Positions 1-7,209 of a DNA stretch of 15,682 bases are shown piece after piece. Position 1 is the first letter of the stretch. Every line of letters begins with the position of its first letter. The translations under genes were made by a program, and so were the position numbers. Source of the DNA: DATLGB01 sp035540675. GTDB taxonomy: Bacteria; Actinomycetota; Thermoleophilia; Solirubrobacterales; Solirubrobacteraceae. Under the pieces are notes generated by a model. That model saw only the letters and a list, made by a program, of their open reading frames with translations, did not search any database and was not told the origin of the DNA. The stretch is taken from positions 1-15,682 of the forward strand of contig DATLGB010000140.1 of NCBI GenBank assembly GCA_035540675.1. Direction: 5' to 3'.

Positions 1-141
1 GAGGTCTCGACGGTCATCCCGGGCATGCGCTCCGTGCGCAACGTCGAGCGCAACATGGCGGTCGGCGACGGCGCCGGGCTGGCCCCCGAAGACGTCGAGA
101 CGCTGAAGCGGCACCGCTGGGTGCGCGACTTCTACCGCTGA
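1..141 (+). CDS. Aldo/keto reductase, C-terminal end (partial)
   Basis: The window opens inside a reading frame (frame 1) that runs 46 codons to a TGA. The translation contains VSTVIPGMRSVRNVERNMAV and ends LKRHRWVRDFYR. This is the characteristic C-terminus of NAD(P)H-dependent aldo/keto reductases: the segment STVIPGxRxxxxVxxN lines the 2'-phosphate/adenine pocket of the cofactor site, and a short helix ending in a WxRxFY-like tail follows. Such enzymes reduce aldehydes or ketones, or oxidise alcohols, in the cytoplasm; the substrate cannot be inferred from this fragment. The N-terminal barrel and catalytic tetrad lie outside the window. The gene converges on the formate dehydrogenase operon, with 58 bp between the two stop codons, so no operon link to its neighbour is expected. 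The family call is firm; the subfamily is not. Confidence 0.85.
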   Translation, partial: EVSTVIPGMRSVRNVERNMAVGDGAGLAPEDVETLKRHRWVRDFYR

Positions 142-199
142 TCGCCGGCGTCGCCCTCGAGGAAGTCAGGACTGAGTGCCGCGGCGGCCAGCAGCACGG

Positions 200-1570
200 T
201 CAGCGACGCAGGATGCGCTCCGCGAGCAGGCTGGTGCGCCGGATGGCCTCGGAGTACGGCCGCCCCGCGCCGTGCGGGCGGCCGCGCCAGACCGAGCGCA
301 TGCGCTTGGGCGGCGGGCGGTCGCGCAGGCGATCGTCGACCGTCACCTGGCCGCGCGCCATCCTGGCCACCGCCTCGTGGTCGCTCGCCGACGTGCGCCC
401 GGCGTTGACCCAGGCATAGCGGAACGCCAGCCCGGCGCCCATGTACAGGACGCTGGCGAGGTGGTGCGCGCCGGGCCCGAGCGGCCCGCGCAGGAAGCGC
501 AGCGCGAGCCCGCCCCGGACCGCCCACTTCGCGCCCTGGAACAGCCTGCCCGGCCCGCCGTGCTCGAGGCTCGCGGCCGCCCGGCCCAGCCGCCGTTCGT
601 TGACCGTCGACAGCACCAGCTCGGAGACCATCGCGCCGGTCTCGACGGTTCCGAGCGCCTGCCGCGTCGGGTGGCCCTCGGGAAGCCCGGCCGCGACGAG
701 CGTCAGGCGCGTCGCCGCCGCGCCGGTCGCCGCGGCGGTCGACACGAAGATCGGGCCGAGGAACAGCCGGCTGCGCGCCCACACTGGGACGGCGGTCGTC
801 GCCAGCAGCACCCCCGTGTAGGACCCGAGGTACCCGCCGACGACGGCGTTGGCGGCGCCCAGCCGCCGCGCCGCCCGCCCCTGCCCGAGCAGGTCGGCGC
901 CGACCGCGCCGGCCGCCAGCGTGCTGAAGCCCACCAGCGACCACGCGCCGAGGTTCATCGGCGAGCGCGGCTTGAAGATGCGCATCATGTTCAGGAAGCG
1001 CCCGGGCCGGCCGAGATCGGCGATCAGCAGCGGCGGGGACGGCAACACGGCGGCCAGGGCGACCCGGCGGGCGATCCGGGCGGAGCGGTGGTCGCCCGCG
1101 AGGTCGCAGGCCAGCGCCACGAACGACGAACCCGCGGCCATGCCGCCGAACCAGAAGTACAGCGGCACCTCCCACGTCCAGACCGGAGCGTTGATCACCG
1201 GGCCGTGGACCGGCCCCATCTCGCCGGTGCGGGCGCGCCGGCCGGCGGCGGCGACCGCCTCCCAGTCGGCCGTCTCGGCCGCGTAGCTGGTGTCGCCCTT
1301 GAACAGGAACGACCACGCGGCGTCGGCCCACCCGTGCCGCTGCAGCGTCACGTCCGCGCCCGGGCGCGCGCGCTCCCACCCCGCGGGCCCGCCCGGCGAG
1401 CCGACCGCCGGAGTCGTGTCGCGGGTCGCGGGCGTGTGGTCGGCGATCCATTGCTCCTCGCGCGCCGCCGCCGAGGCCGGCGGCTCGTCGGCCGCCGCGA
1501 CCGAGGCCGGCTCCTGCGGCTCGTCGATCCGCCCGCGCGGGACGCTCCGGTCGTCGTCGGGCTGCGTCAC
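200..1570 (-). CDS. nrfD: NrfD/PsrC-type membrane subunit of formate dehydrogenase
   Basis: This 456-residue protein is encoded by the last gene of the dehydrogenase operon. Residues 1-120 are hydrophilic and low in complexity. From residue 124 (GPVINAPVWTWEVPLYFWFGG) the sequence becomes a series of hydrophobic helices separated by short loops. The motif LLIADLGRPGRFLNMMRIFKP (182-201) and the following SPMNLGAW are typical of the NrfD/PsrC polysulfide reductase family, whose members pass electrons between an Fe-S subunit and the quinone pool. Here it replaces the cytochrome b subunit (FdnI/FdoI) of enterobacterial formate dehydrogenases. The start is GTG at 1570, chosen because its GTGA overlaps the TGA of the Fe-S subunit gene by 4 nt, which indicates translational coupling. 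The roughly 120-residue N-terminal extension is longer than the family core requires and has no recognised domain. Quinone reduction is inferred from the family. Confidence 0.88.
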   Translation of the reverse strand: MTQPDDDRSVPRGRIDEPQEPASVAAADEPPASAAAREEQWIADHTPATRDTTPAVGSPGGPAGWERARPGADVTLQRHGWADAAWSFLFKGDTSYAAETADWEAVAAAGRRARTGEMGPVHGPVINAPVWTWEVPLYFWFGGMAAGSSFVALACDLAGDHRSARIARRVALAAVLPSPPLLIADLGRPGRFLNMMRIFKPRSPMNLGAWSLVGFSTLAAGAVGADLLGQGRAARRLGAANAVVGGYLGSYTGVLLATTAVPVWARSRLFLGPIFVSTAAATGAAATRLTLVAAGLPEGHPTRQALGTVETGAMVSELVLSTVNERRLGRAAASLEHGGPGRLFQGAKWAVRGGLALRFLRGPLGPGAHHLASVLYMGAGLAFRYAWVNAGRTSASDHEAVARMARGQVTVDDRLRDRPPPKRMRSVWRGRPHGAGRPYSEAIRRTSLLAERILRR

Positions 1571-2553
1571 GACCCACCCCAGCGGCGCACCGCGACGCGC
1601 TGGCGCGGCGAGCGCGGGCGCGGCGCCCGCGACGCGAGCACGAACGCGACGGCCGCCCCCGCCGCCGCCAGCAGCCCGGCGCCCATGGCCATCGCCGTGG
1701 CCGGCGCCACGTTCTCCTGGACGGGCGACTCGGCCTGGGCGGGCAGGCCGTAGAGCTCGGGCGGCGCGGTGAGCAGGAAGAAGGCGCCCAGGCCGCCCGC
1801 GAGCTGCTCGTCCGGCGCGTCGCCCGCGCCGTAGAGATAGGCGCTCTCCAGCCCGCGCCCGTGCAGCTCGGTGACGCGGCGGCCGGCCAGCTCGACGAGC
1901 TCGTCGAGCGGGCCGAACTGGATCGAGTCGGTCGGGCAGGACTTCGCGCACGCCGGCTCGAGGCCGTCCTCGAGGCGGTCGTAGCAGAGGGTGCACTTGG
2001 CGGCGCGCCCGTCGTCGTGGTCGCGCGCGACGACGCCGAACGGGCAGGCGGGAACGCAGTAGCCGCAGCCGTTGCAGACGTCGGGCTGCAGCACGACGGT
2101 CTCGAACTCCGTACGGATCAGCGCGCCCGTGGGGCAGGCGTCCAGGCAGCCGGCGTTCGTGCAGTGCTTGCAGACGTCCGACATGAAGATCCACTGGTCC
2201 ATCGCGGCCACGGCCGCGCCCACGTCGACGGTCGCGCCGTCGCCGGCGGGCGCCGCGGTCGCGCCGTTGCCCTCGGCCATCGCCACCAGGTCGGGCCCCT
2301 GCCACTGCGGGTCGGGCTCGGCCACCTCGATGAAGCGCACGTGCCGCCACGTCGAGGCGTTGAGCGCGCCCGTGTGGTCGTAGGAGCCGCCCTTGGTGAA
2401 CTGCGACCCGTCGGCCGGAAGGTCGTTCCACTGCTTGCAGGCGACCTCGCAGGCCTTGCAGCCGATGCAGGTCGTCGTGTCGGTGAAGAACCCCATCCGC
2501 CGCGCGGCGGGCCGGTGGACGGCGATCTCGGTCGGTGGGGCGTGGGTGGTCAC
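1567..2553 (-). CDS. fdhB: Formate dehydrogenase iron-sulfur (beta) subunit
   Basis: This 328-residue ferredoxin-like electron-transfer subunit carries four cysteine clusters. They are CIGCKACEVAC (29-39), CKHCTNAGCLDACP (128-141), CNGCGYCVPACP (160-171), and CTLC (187-190) with CAKSCP (202-207). These are the four [4Fe-4S] sites of the FdnH/FdoH/HybA family, which carry electrons from the molybdenum subunit to the membrane subunit. A single hydrophobic segment near residues 286-308 (AMGAGLLAAAGAAVAFVLAS) matches the C-terminal membrane anchor of FdnH. A stretch around 85-118 is Ala/Gly-rich and unlike the family core. The start is GTG at 2553; its GTGA overlaps the TGA of the catalytic gene by 4 nt, and the stop overlaps the NrfD gene's start in the same way. 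No signal peptide is visible. Family and role are clear; the physiological acceptor is not shown. Confidence 0.93.
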   Translation of the reverse strand: MTTHAPPTEIAVHRPAARRMGFFTDTTTCIGCKACEVACKQWNDLPADGSQFTKGGSYDHTGALNASTWRHVRFIEVAEPDPQWQGPDLVAMAEGNGATAAPAGDGATVDVGAAVAAMDQWIFMSDVCKHCTNAGCLDACPTGALIRTEFETVVLQPDVCNGCGYCVPACPFGVVARDHDDGRAAKCTLCYDRLEDGLEPACAKSCPTDSIQFGPLDELVELAGRRVTELHGRGLESAYLYGAGDAPDEQLAGGLGAFFLLTAPPELYGLPAQAESPVQENVAPATAMAMGAGLLAAAGAAVAFVLASRAPRPRSPRQRVAVRRWGGS

Positions 2554-5500
2554 GTGATCTCCGCCGGCCACTCCGCCGCCGGGTCGTCCTCGTCGGGCTT
2601 GATCGGCCGCCCCAGGCGCTGCCCGGCCATCTTGGCCGTCGACGCGCCGCTGCGGCGGCCGGCGCGCACGTTGCAGGAGAACGCCTTGGACTCCTGGATG
2701 TTCACGTTCGGGTCGCCGGAGAGGGCGCCGAGGTCGTTCGTGGTGTCGCCCGTGTTCTCGCCGGTGTAGCCCCAGTGCCAGGGCATCGCGATCTGGTGGA
2801 CCATCCGGCCCTCGAGCTTGAGCGGCCGGATCCGCGGGGTCACCTTCGCCCGCGCCTCGATCTCCCCGCGCTCGGTCTCGATCACCATCCAGCCGCCGTC
2901 CTCGATGCCGCGGTCGGCGGCCAGCGTCGGGTCGATCTCGGCGAACATCTCGGGCTGCAGCTCGGCCAGCCACGGAAGGTTGCGGCTCATCGCTCCCGCG
3001 GTGTGGTGCTCCGTCAGCCGGAAGCTCGTCGCGACGATCGGGTAGCGGGGATCCGCCGTCGGGTTGTACGGGTTCTCCGGGCGCTGCCACTTCACCGCCG
3101 CCGGGTTCATCCGCAGGTCGGGGTACAGCGGGTTCTGCACCGGCGACTCGAACGGCTCGTAGTGCGTCGGCAGCGGGCCGTCGAGCAGGCCGCTGGGCGC
3201 GAACAGCCAGCCGCGGCCGTCGGGCATCATGATGAACGGGTCGTCGCCGGAGATGGCGTCCATGGCCAGCGCGTCGGCCGGCGCCTCGTAGTCGGGCCGC
3301 TTGTCCTTGGGGAAGTCGGGCACGTCGAACCCCGTCCACTCGCCCTTGTCCTCGTCCCACCAGACGTAGCGCTTGCGCTCAGACCACGGCTTGCCGTCCG
3401 GGTCGGCGGACGCGCGGTTGTAGAGCACGCGGCGGTTCATCGGCCACGCCCAGCCCCACTCGGGCGACACCCAGCCGCCCGGCGCGCCGAGGTCGCCGGG
3501 GTTGCGGCGGCGGGCCTGGTTGACGCCGTCCTTGAAGTAGCCCGAGTAGATCCAGCAGCCGCAGGCGGTGGTGCCGTCGCTCTTGAGCGCGGTGAACGAC
3601 GGGACCGGCTCGCCCGTCTCGATGACGTAGCCGTTGACCTCCTTGACCACGGCCTCGACGTCGGGCTCGCCGGTGTCGCCGAGCTCCGGGTAGTCCCAGG
3701 TGAGGTTGAGGATCGGCCAGTCGCGCTCGCGCTCGGAGCCGTCGTAGTGGGCCCGGACGCGCTTGTAGAGCTGGTGCATGAACCACAGCTCCGAGCGCGC
3801 GTCGCCCGGCGGCTCGAGGGCCTTGTCGCGCCACTGCAGCAGCCGCTGCGTGTTGGTGAAGGTGCCCTCCTTCTCGACGTGCGACGCCGCCGGCATCAGG
3901 AAGACCTCGGTCTGGATGTCCTCCGTGCGCAGCTCGCCCGACTTGACCTCCGGGCTGTCGCGCCAGAACGTGGCCGACTCGATCTCCGCCAGCTCGCGCA
4001 CGACGAGCCACTTCAGGCTGGCGAGCGCGCGCCGCTGCAGCCCGGCGTGCTGCGAGCCGACCGCCGGGTTCTGGCCCATCAGGAACAGGCCCTCGACCCC
4101 GCCGTCGAGCGCCCGCAGCATCGTCGAGAAGTGCGAGTGGTTGCCGGTGAGCTTCGGCAGGTGGCGGAAGCCCCACTCGTTGTCCTCGGTGGCGGCGTCG
4201 CCGAACCACGCCTTCAGCAGCGAGACGAAGTAGGTCTCGTAGAACGCCCACCAGCCGCGCTCCTTGCCGCCCGCCTTGACGTAGTCGGCCAGCGACGGCT
4301 CCTCCTCCGCCGCGCGCGGCATCTTCAGGTAGCCCGGCAGGATGTCGAACAGCGTCGGGATGTCCGTCGAGCCCTGGATCGACGCGTGCCCGCGCATCGC
4401 CATGATCCCGCCGCCCGGGCGGCCCATGTTGCCCAGCAGCAGCTGCAGGATGGCGGCGGTCCGGATCATCTGCACGCCGGCCGTGTGCTGCGTCCAGCCG
4501 ACCGCGTAGCAGAAGGCCGTGGTGCGCTCGCGGCCCGAGTTCTCCACCAGCGCGCGCGCGACCTCGAGGAACTCCTCCCGCGGGATGCCGCACACGCGCT
4601 CGACCATCTCGGGCGTGTAGCGGGCGAAGTGGCGCTTGAGCACCTGGAAGACGCAGCGCGGGTGCTGCAGCGTCTCGTCGCGCGGCACCCCGCCGACGTC
4701 CATGCCCGCGCCCGACCGCTCTTCGAAGCCGTAGCTCGTGTGCGTCTGGTCGTCCGCCTCGGCCTGCCCCCCGCCGTTCTCGTACTGCCAGGTCGACGTG
4801 TCGTAGGTGGCGGTCTCGGGATCCCAGCCGCTGAACAGGCCGCCGAGGTCCTCGGTGTCCTGGAAGTCCTCGCGCAGGATGGTCGGCGCGTTGGTGTAGT
4901 TGACGACGTACTCGCGGAAGTACGCCTCCTCCTCGATGACGTGCCGGATCAGCGCGCCGAGGAAGACGATGTCGCTGCCCGCGCGGATCGGGACGTGCTG
5001 GTCGGCGATCTGGCTCGTGCGCGAGTAGCGCGGGTCGACGTGGATGATCCGCGCCCCGCGCTCCTTGGCCTTGACCACCCAGCGGAAGCCCACGGGGTGC
5101 GCCTCGGCCATCGAGGAGCCCTCGATCAGGATGCAGTCAGCGTTGGCGAGGTCCTGCTGGAAGTTGGTGGCGCCGCCGCGCCCGAACGTGGTCCCCAGAC
5201 CGGGGACCGTGGAGGAGTGTCATATGCGCGCCTGGTTCTCGATCTGGATGGCGCCCATCGCCGTGAACAGCTTCTTGATGAGGTAGTTCTCCTCGTTGTC
5301 CAGCGTGGCGCCGCCGAGGTGCGCGAAGCCGAGCGTGCGGTCGACCTTCCAGCCGTTGCGGTCGACGTCCTGCCACCCGTTCTCGCGCGCCGCGATCAGG
5401 CGCTCGGCGATCATGTCCATCGCCTCGTCGAGGTCGAGCTCCTCCCACTCCGTCCCGCCGGCGCGCCGGTACTTGACCTTGCTCAGCCGGCCGGGCTGCT

Positions 5501-5864
5501 GGATGAGCTGGCGCGACGCCGCGCCCTTCGGGCACAGCGTGCCCTGGTTGATCGGCGAGCGCGGGTTGCCCTCGATGTCCACCAGCTCGCCGTTGCGCGT
5601 GTAGACGAGCTGGCCGCAGCCGACGGCGCAGTACGGGCAGACGGACTCCGAGACCTTCAGCCCCGCGATGCGGGTGCCGGCCGCGCGCGTGCCGGGCGAG
5701 GCGGCGGCGGGGCCCATGCCCCAATCCAGCGCGCGCCCGATCCCGGGCAGCCGCCGGAGTCGCTCGAATGAGCGCGGCCGCGACGCGGGGTCGCGCGACG
5801 ATCCGTTTCCGGGGCTCAGCGCAGCCTTCCTTCCTCGCCGCCATACGTACCCGCGCGCGGACAC
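2550..5864 (-). CDS. fdhA: Selenocysteine formate dehydrogenase, catalytic (alpha) subunit
   Basis: This is a molybdopterin enzyme oxidising formate to CO2, about 1104 residues if GTG at 5864 is the start. Residues 76-111 carry the [4Fe-4S] motif CPYCAVGC...LCPKG (Cys76, 79, 83, 111). The frame meets TGA at 5220-5222 (codon 215) inside NQARI-TGA-HSSTV, which aligns with NQARV-Sec-HGPTV of E. coli FdoG. The same frame then continues for 890 codons with family sequence throughout: EAHPVGFRWV, RGHASIQGSTDIPTL, and the C-terminal molybdopterin dinucleotide-binding domain. Sec215 would be the metal ligand and His216 the conserved proton acceptor. No Tat signal is visible, unlike FdnG, so the subunit is probably cytoplasmic. 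The start is uncertain: GTG 5864 has an AGGTG ahead of it; CTG 5819 follows a strong AAGGAAGG; ATG 5717 is also possible. Ordinary gene callers would split this gene at the TGA. Confidence 0.92.
5190..5219 (-). promoter_or_regulatory. Bacterial SECIS element
   Basis: Read on the minus strand, the 18 nt after the UGA end with the arm GGTCCCC (5208-5202). The loop GGTCT (5201-5197) follows, then the perfectly complementary arm GGGGACC (5196-5190). In E. coli fdhF the SelB-binding apical loop also contains GGUCU and, as recalled, starts 18 nt after the UGA; here the loop letters and spacing are the same. The hairpin lies within coding sequence and reads Val-Pro-Gly-Leu-Gly-Thr. It would recruit SelB carrying Sec-tRNA. 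The selA, selB, selC and selD genes are not in the window. Confidence 0.88.
5220..5222 (-). other. In-frame UGA read as selenocysteine
   Basis: The codon lies at the active-site position of the formate dehydrogenase alpha subunit, between the conserved NQARI and a conserved His. The downstream reading frame is intact and conserved. The alternative of a nonsense mutation would require the stop to fall by chance on the one codon where homologues use Sec (or Cys). It would also leave a SECIS-like hairpin at the correct spacing unexplained. Confidence 0.93.
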
Positions 5865-5876
5865 GGCACACCTGGA

Positions 5877-5904
5877 TTGACGACGGCCGTGCGCCGGGTA
5901 GTGG
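5877..5904 (+). promoter_or_regulatory. Possible promoter of the OFA transporter gene
   Basis: TTGACG (5877-5882) matches five of six bases of the -35 consensus. A 16-bp spacer leads to TAGTGG (5899-5904), which keeps only the leading TA of a -10. A transcript starting near 5911 would have a short leader containing the GGGAGGGAGAGG ribosome-binding site at 5915-5926. The 64-bp gap also has to hold the divergent promoter of the dehydrogenase operon, for which no clear hexamers are visible. Confidence 0.3.
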
Positions 5905-5928
5905 GGCGGCGGACCGGGAGGGAGAGGC

Positions 5929-7197
5929 ATGAGTGGGAACCTGAATCGCGGAAGGGTCGCCGTCGCCGGCGTCGTCATGCAGGTGGCGCTCGGCGCCGTC
6001 TACGCCTGGAGCGTGTTCCGCAAGCCGCTGACCGAGGAGTACGACACGAGCGTCGCGGCGGTCAACACGACGTTCTCCATCACGATCCTGGCGCTCGGCT
6101 TCGCCGCCTTCGCAGGCGGCCTGTGGATGGCGAAGGTGGGGCCGCGGACGGTGGCTCTCACGGCGGGCGTCCTCTACGGCGCCGGGATCATCCTCGCCAG
6201 CCTGGCCGGCGACAGCCTCACGCTGCTGTACCTGACCTACGGCCTGCTCGGCGGCATCGGCATCGGCCTCGGCTACATCGTCCCGATCGCGACGCTGGTC
6301 AAGTGGTTCCCGGACCGCCGCGGGTTCATCACCGGCGTGGCGGTGGCCGGCTTCGGCGGCGGCGCGCTGGTCACGGCTCCGATCGCCCGCATCCTCGTGC
6401 GCGACGTGGGGCTGTTCGAGACCTTCGCCATCCTCGGCGTCGTCTACCTGGTGATGGTGGCCGGCGCGGCGATGTTCCTGCGCAACCCGCCCGAGGGCTG
6501 GAGCCCTGAGGGATGGACGCCGCCGAAGGAGGGCGAGCAGGCGGCGGGCCGGTCGGGCATCGACTTCGACCTGCGCGGCGCGCTGAAGCGCTGGCAGTGG
6601 TACGCGCTGTGGGGGATCCTGTTCCTCAACGTCACGGCCGGCATCGCGATCATCTCCGAGGCCGCGCCGATGGCGCAGGAGATCACCGGCGTCTCCGCGG
6701 TGGTCGCGGCCGGCGTCGTGAGCATCATCTCGATCGGCAACGCCATCGGCCGCTTCGTCTGGGCGTGGCTGTCGGACGCGATCGGCCGCAAGTGGGTCTT
6801 CCTGACCATGTTCCTGCTGCAGGCCGTGCTGTTCGTCGCGCTCGCGCAGGTGGACGCCTACGTGCTGTTCGCGATCCTCGCCTTCCTGATCGTGTCGATG
6901 TACGGCGGCGGCTTCGGCACCATGCCGGCGTTCGCGGCCGACTACTTCGGAGCGAAGAACGTCGGCAAGATCTACGGCCTGATGCTCACCGCGTGGGGCT
7001 TCGGCGGCGTGCTCGGCCCGCTGCTGATCTCGCGCGTGGTCGACTCGACCGGCGAGTACACGACCGCGCTGTACATCCTCGCGGGCATGCTGGCGGCGTC
7101 GGCGATCCTGCCGCTGATCGTGCGGCCGCCGGCGAAGGAGCGCTCCGGGGGCGCGGCCGCCGGCGCGGGCGCCGGCCGCCCCGCCGCCTCTCGCTGA
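5929..7197 (+). CDS. MFS transporter, oxalate/formate antiporter (OFA) family
   Basis: This 422-residue integral membrane protein has the twelve-helix pattern of the major facilitator superfamily. A hydrophilic central loop (about 185-222) contains RNPPEGWSPEGW. The opening QVALGAVYAWSVFRKPL (19-33), GLGYIVPIATLVKWFPDRRG (113-132) and GGGFGTMPAFAADYFGAKNVG (327-347) are diagnostic of the OFA/OxlT family. Members exchange oxalate for formate or carry other small monocarboxylates. Arg275 in the predicted helix 8 (NAIGRFVWAW) probably corresponds to OxlT Arg272. The expected helix 11 (YGLMLTAWGFGG) shows Trp356 where OxlT has a substrate-binding Lys355, so an oxalate assignment is not justified. 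A purine-rich GGGAGGGAGAGG precedes the ATG. Divergence from a formate dehydrogenase operon makes formate or oxalate a natural guess, but that rests on context only. The C-terminal tail is Gly/Ala-rich. Confidence 0.88.
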   Translation: MSGNLNRGRVAVAGVVMQVALGAVYAWSVFRKPLTEEYDTSVAAVNTTFSITILALGFAAFAGGLWMAKVGPRTVALTAGVLYGAGIILASLAGDSLTLLYLTYGLLGGIGIGLGYIVPIATLVKWFPDRRGFITGVAVAGFGGGALVTAPIARILVRDVGLFETFAILGVVYLVMVAGAAMFLRNPPEGWSPEGWTPPKEGEQAAGRSGIDFDLRGALKRWQWYALWGILFLNVTAGIAIISEAAPMAQEITGVSAVVAAGVVSIISIGNAIGRFVWAWLSDAIGRKWVFLTMFLLQAVLFVALAQVDAYVLFAILAFLIVSMYGGGFGTMPAFAADYFGAKNVGKIYGLMLTAWGFGGVLGPLLISRVVDSTGEYTTALYILAGMLAASAILPLIVRPPAKERSGGAAAGAGAGRPAASR

Positions 7198-7209
7198 CCC
7201 GCTCCACGT

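Noticed and set aside
176..1753. Long plus-strand and alternate minus-strand frames over the NrfD and Fe-S genes
   Set aside because: The translations are Arg/Ala/Gly/Pro-rich without motifs, while the minus-strand NrfD and ferredoxin frames show clear family sequence.
2550..5111. A separate gene starting at the internal ATG 5111
   Set aside because: The family sequence continues without a break upstream of this ATG to the UGA and beyond; no Shine-Dalgarno is evident.
5220..5222. TGA as a nonsense mutation making a pseudogene
   Set aside because: It falls on the conserved Sec position with a SECIS at the correct spacing, and the downstream frame is undamaged.
2535..5771. A 1078-codon plus-strand open frame antisense to the formate dehydrogenase gene
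   Set aside because: It is a GC-rich shadow: a monotonous Arg/Ala/Val/Leu/Asp composition, no domain, and it mirrors the clearly conserved catalytic subunit.
5865..5978. In-frame ATG codons at 5978 and 5930 as the dehydrogenase start
   Set aside because: They would overlap the divergent transporter's start and ribosome-binding site, have no Shine-Dalgarno, and add proline-rich sequence with no counterpart in the family.
7156..7180. GC-rich inverted repeat GCCGGC...GCCGGC near the 3' end of the transporter gene as a terminator
   Set aside because: It lies inside the coding sequence, has no U tract, and is expected from the Gly/Ala-rich tail codons.
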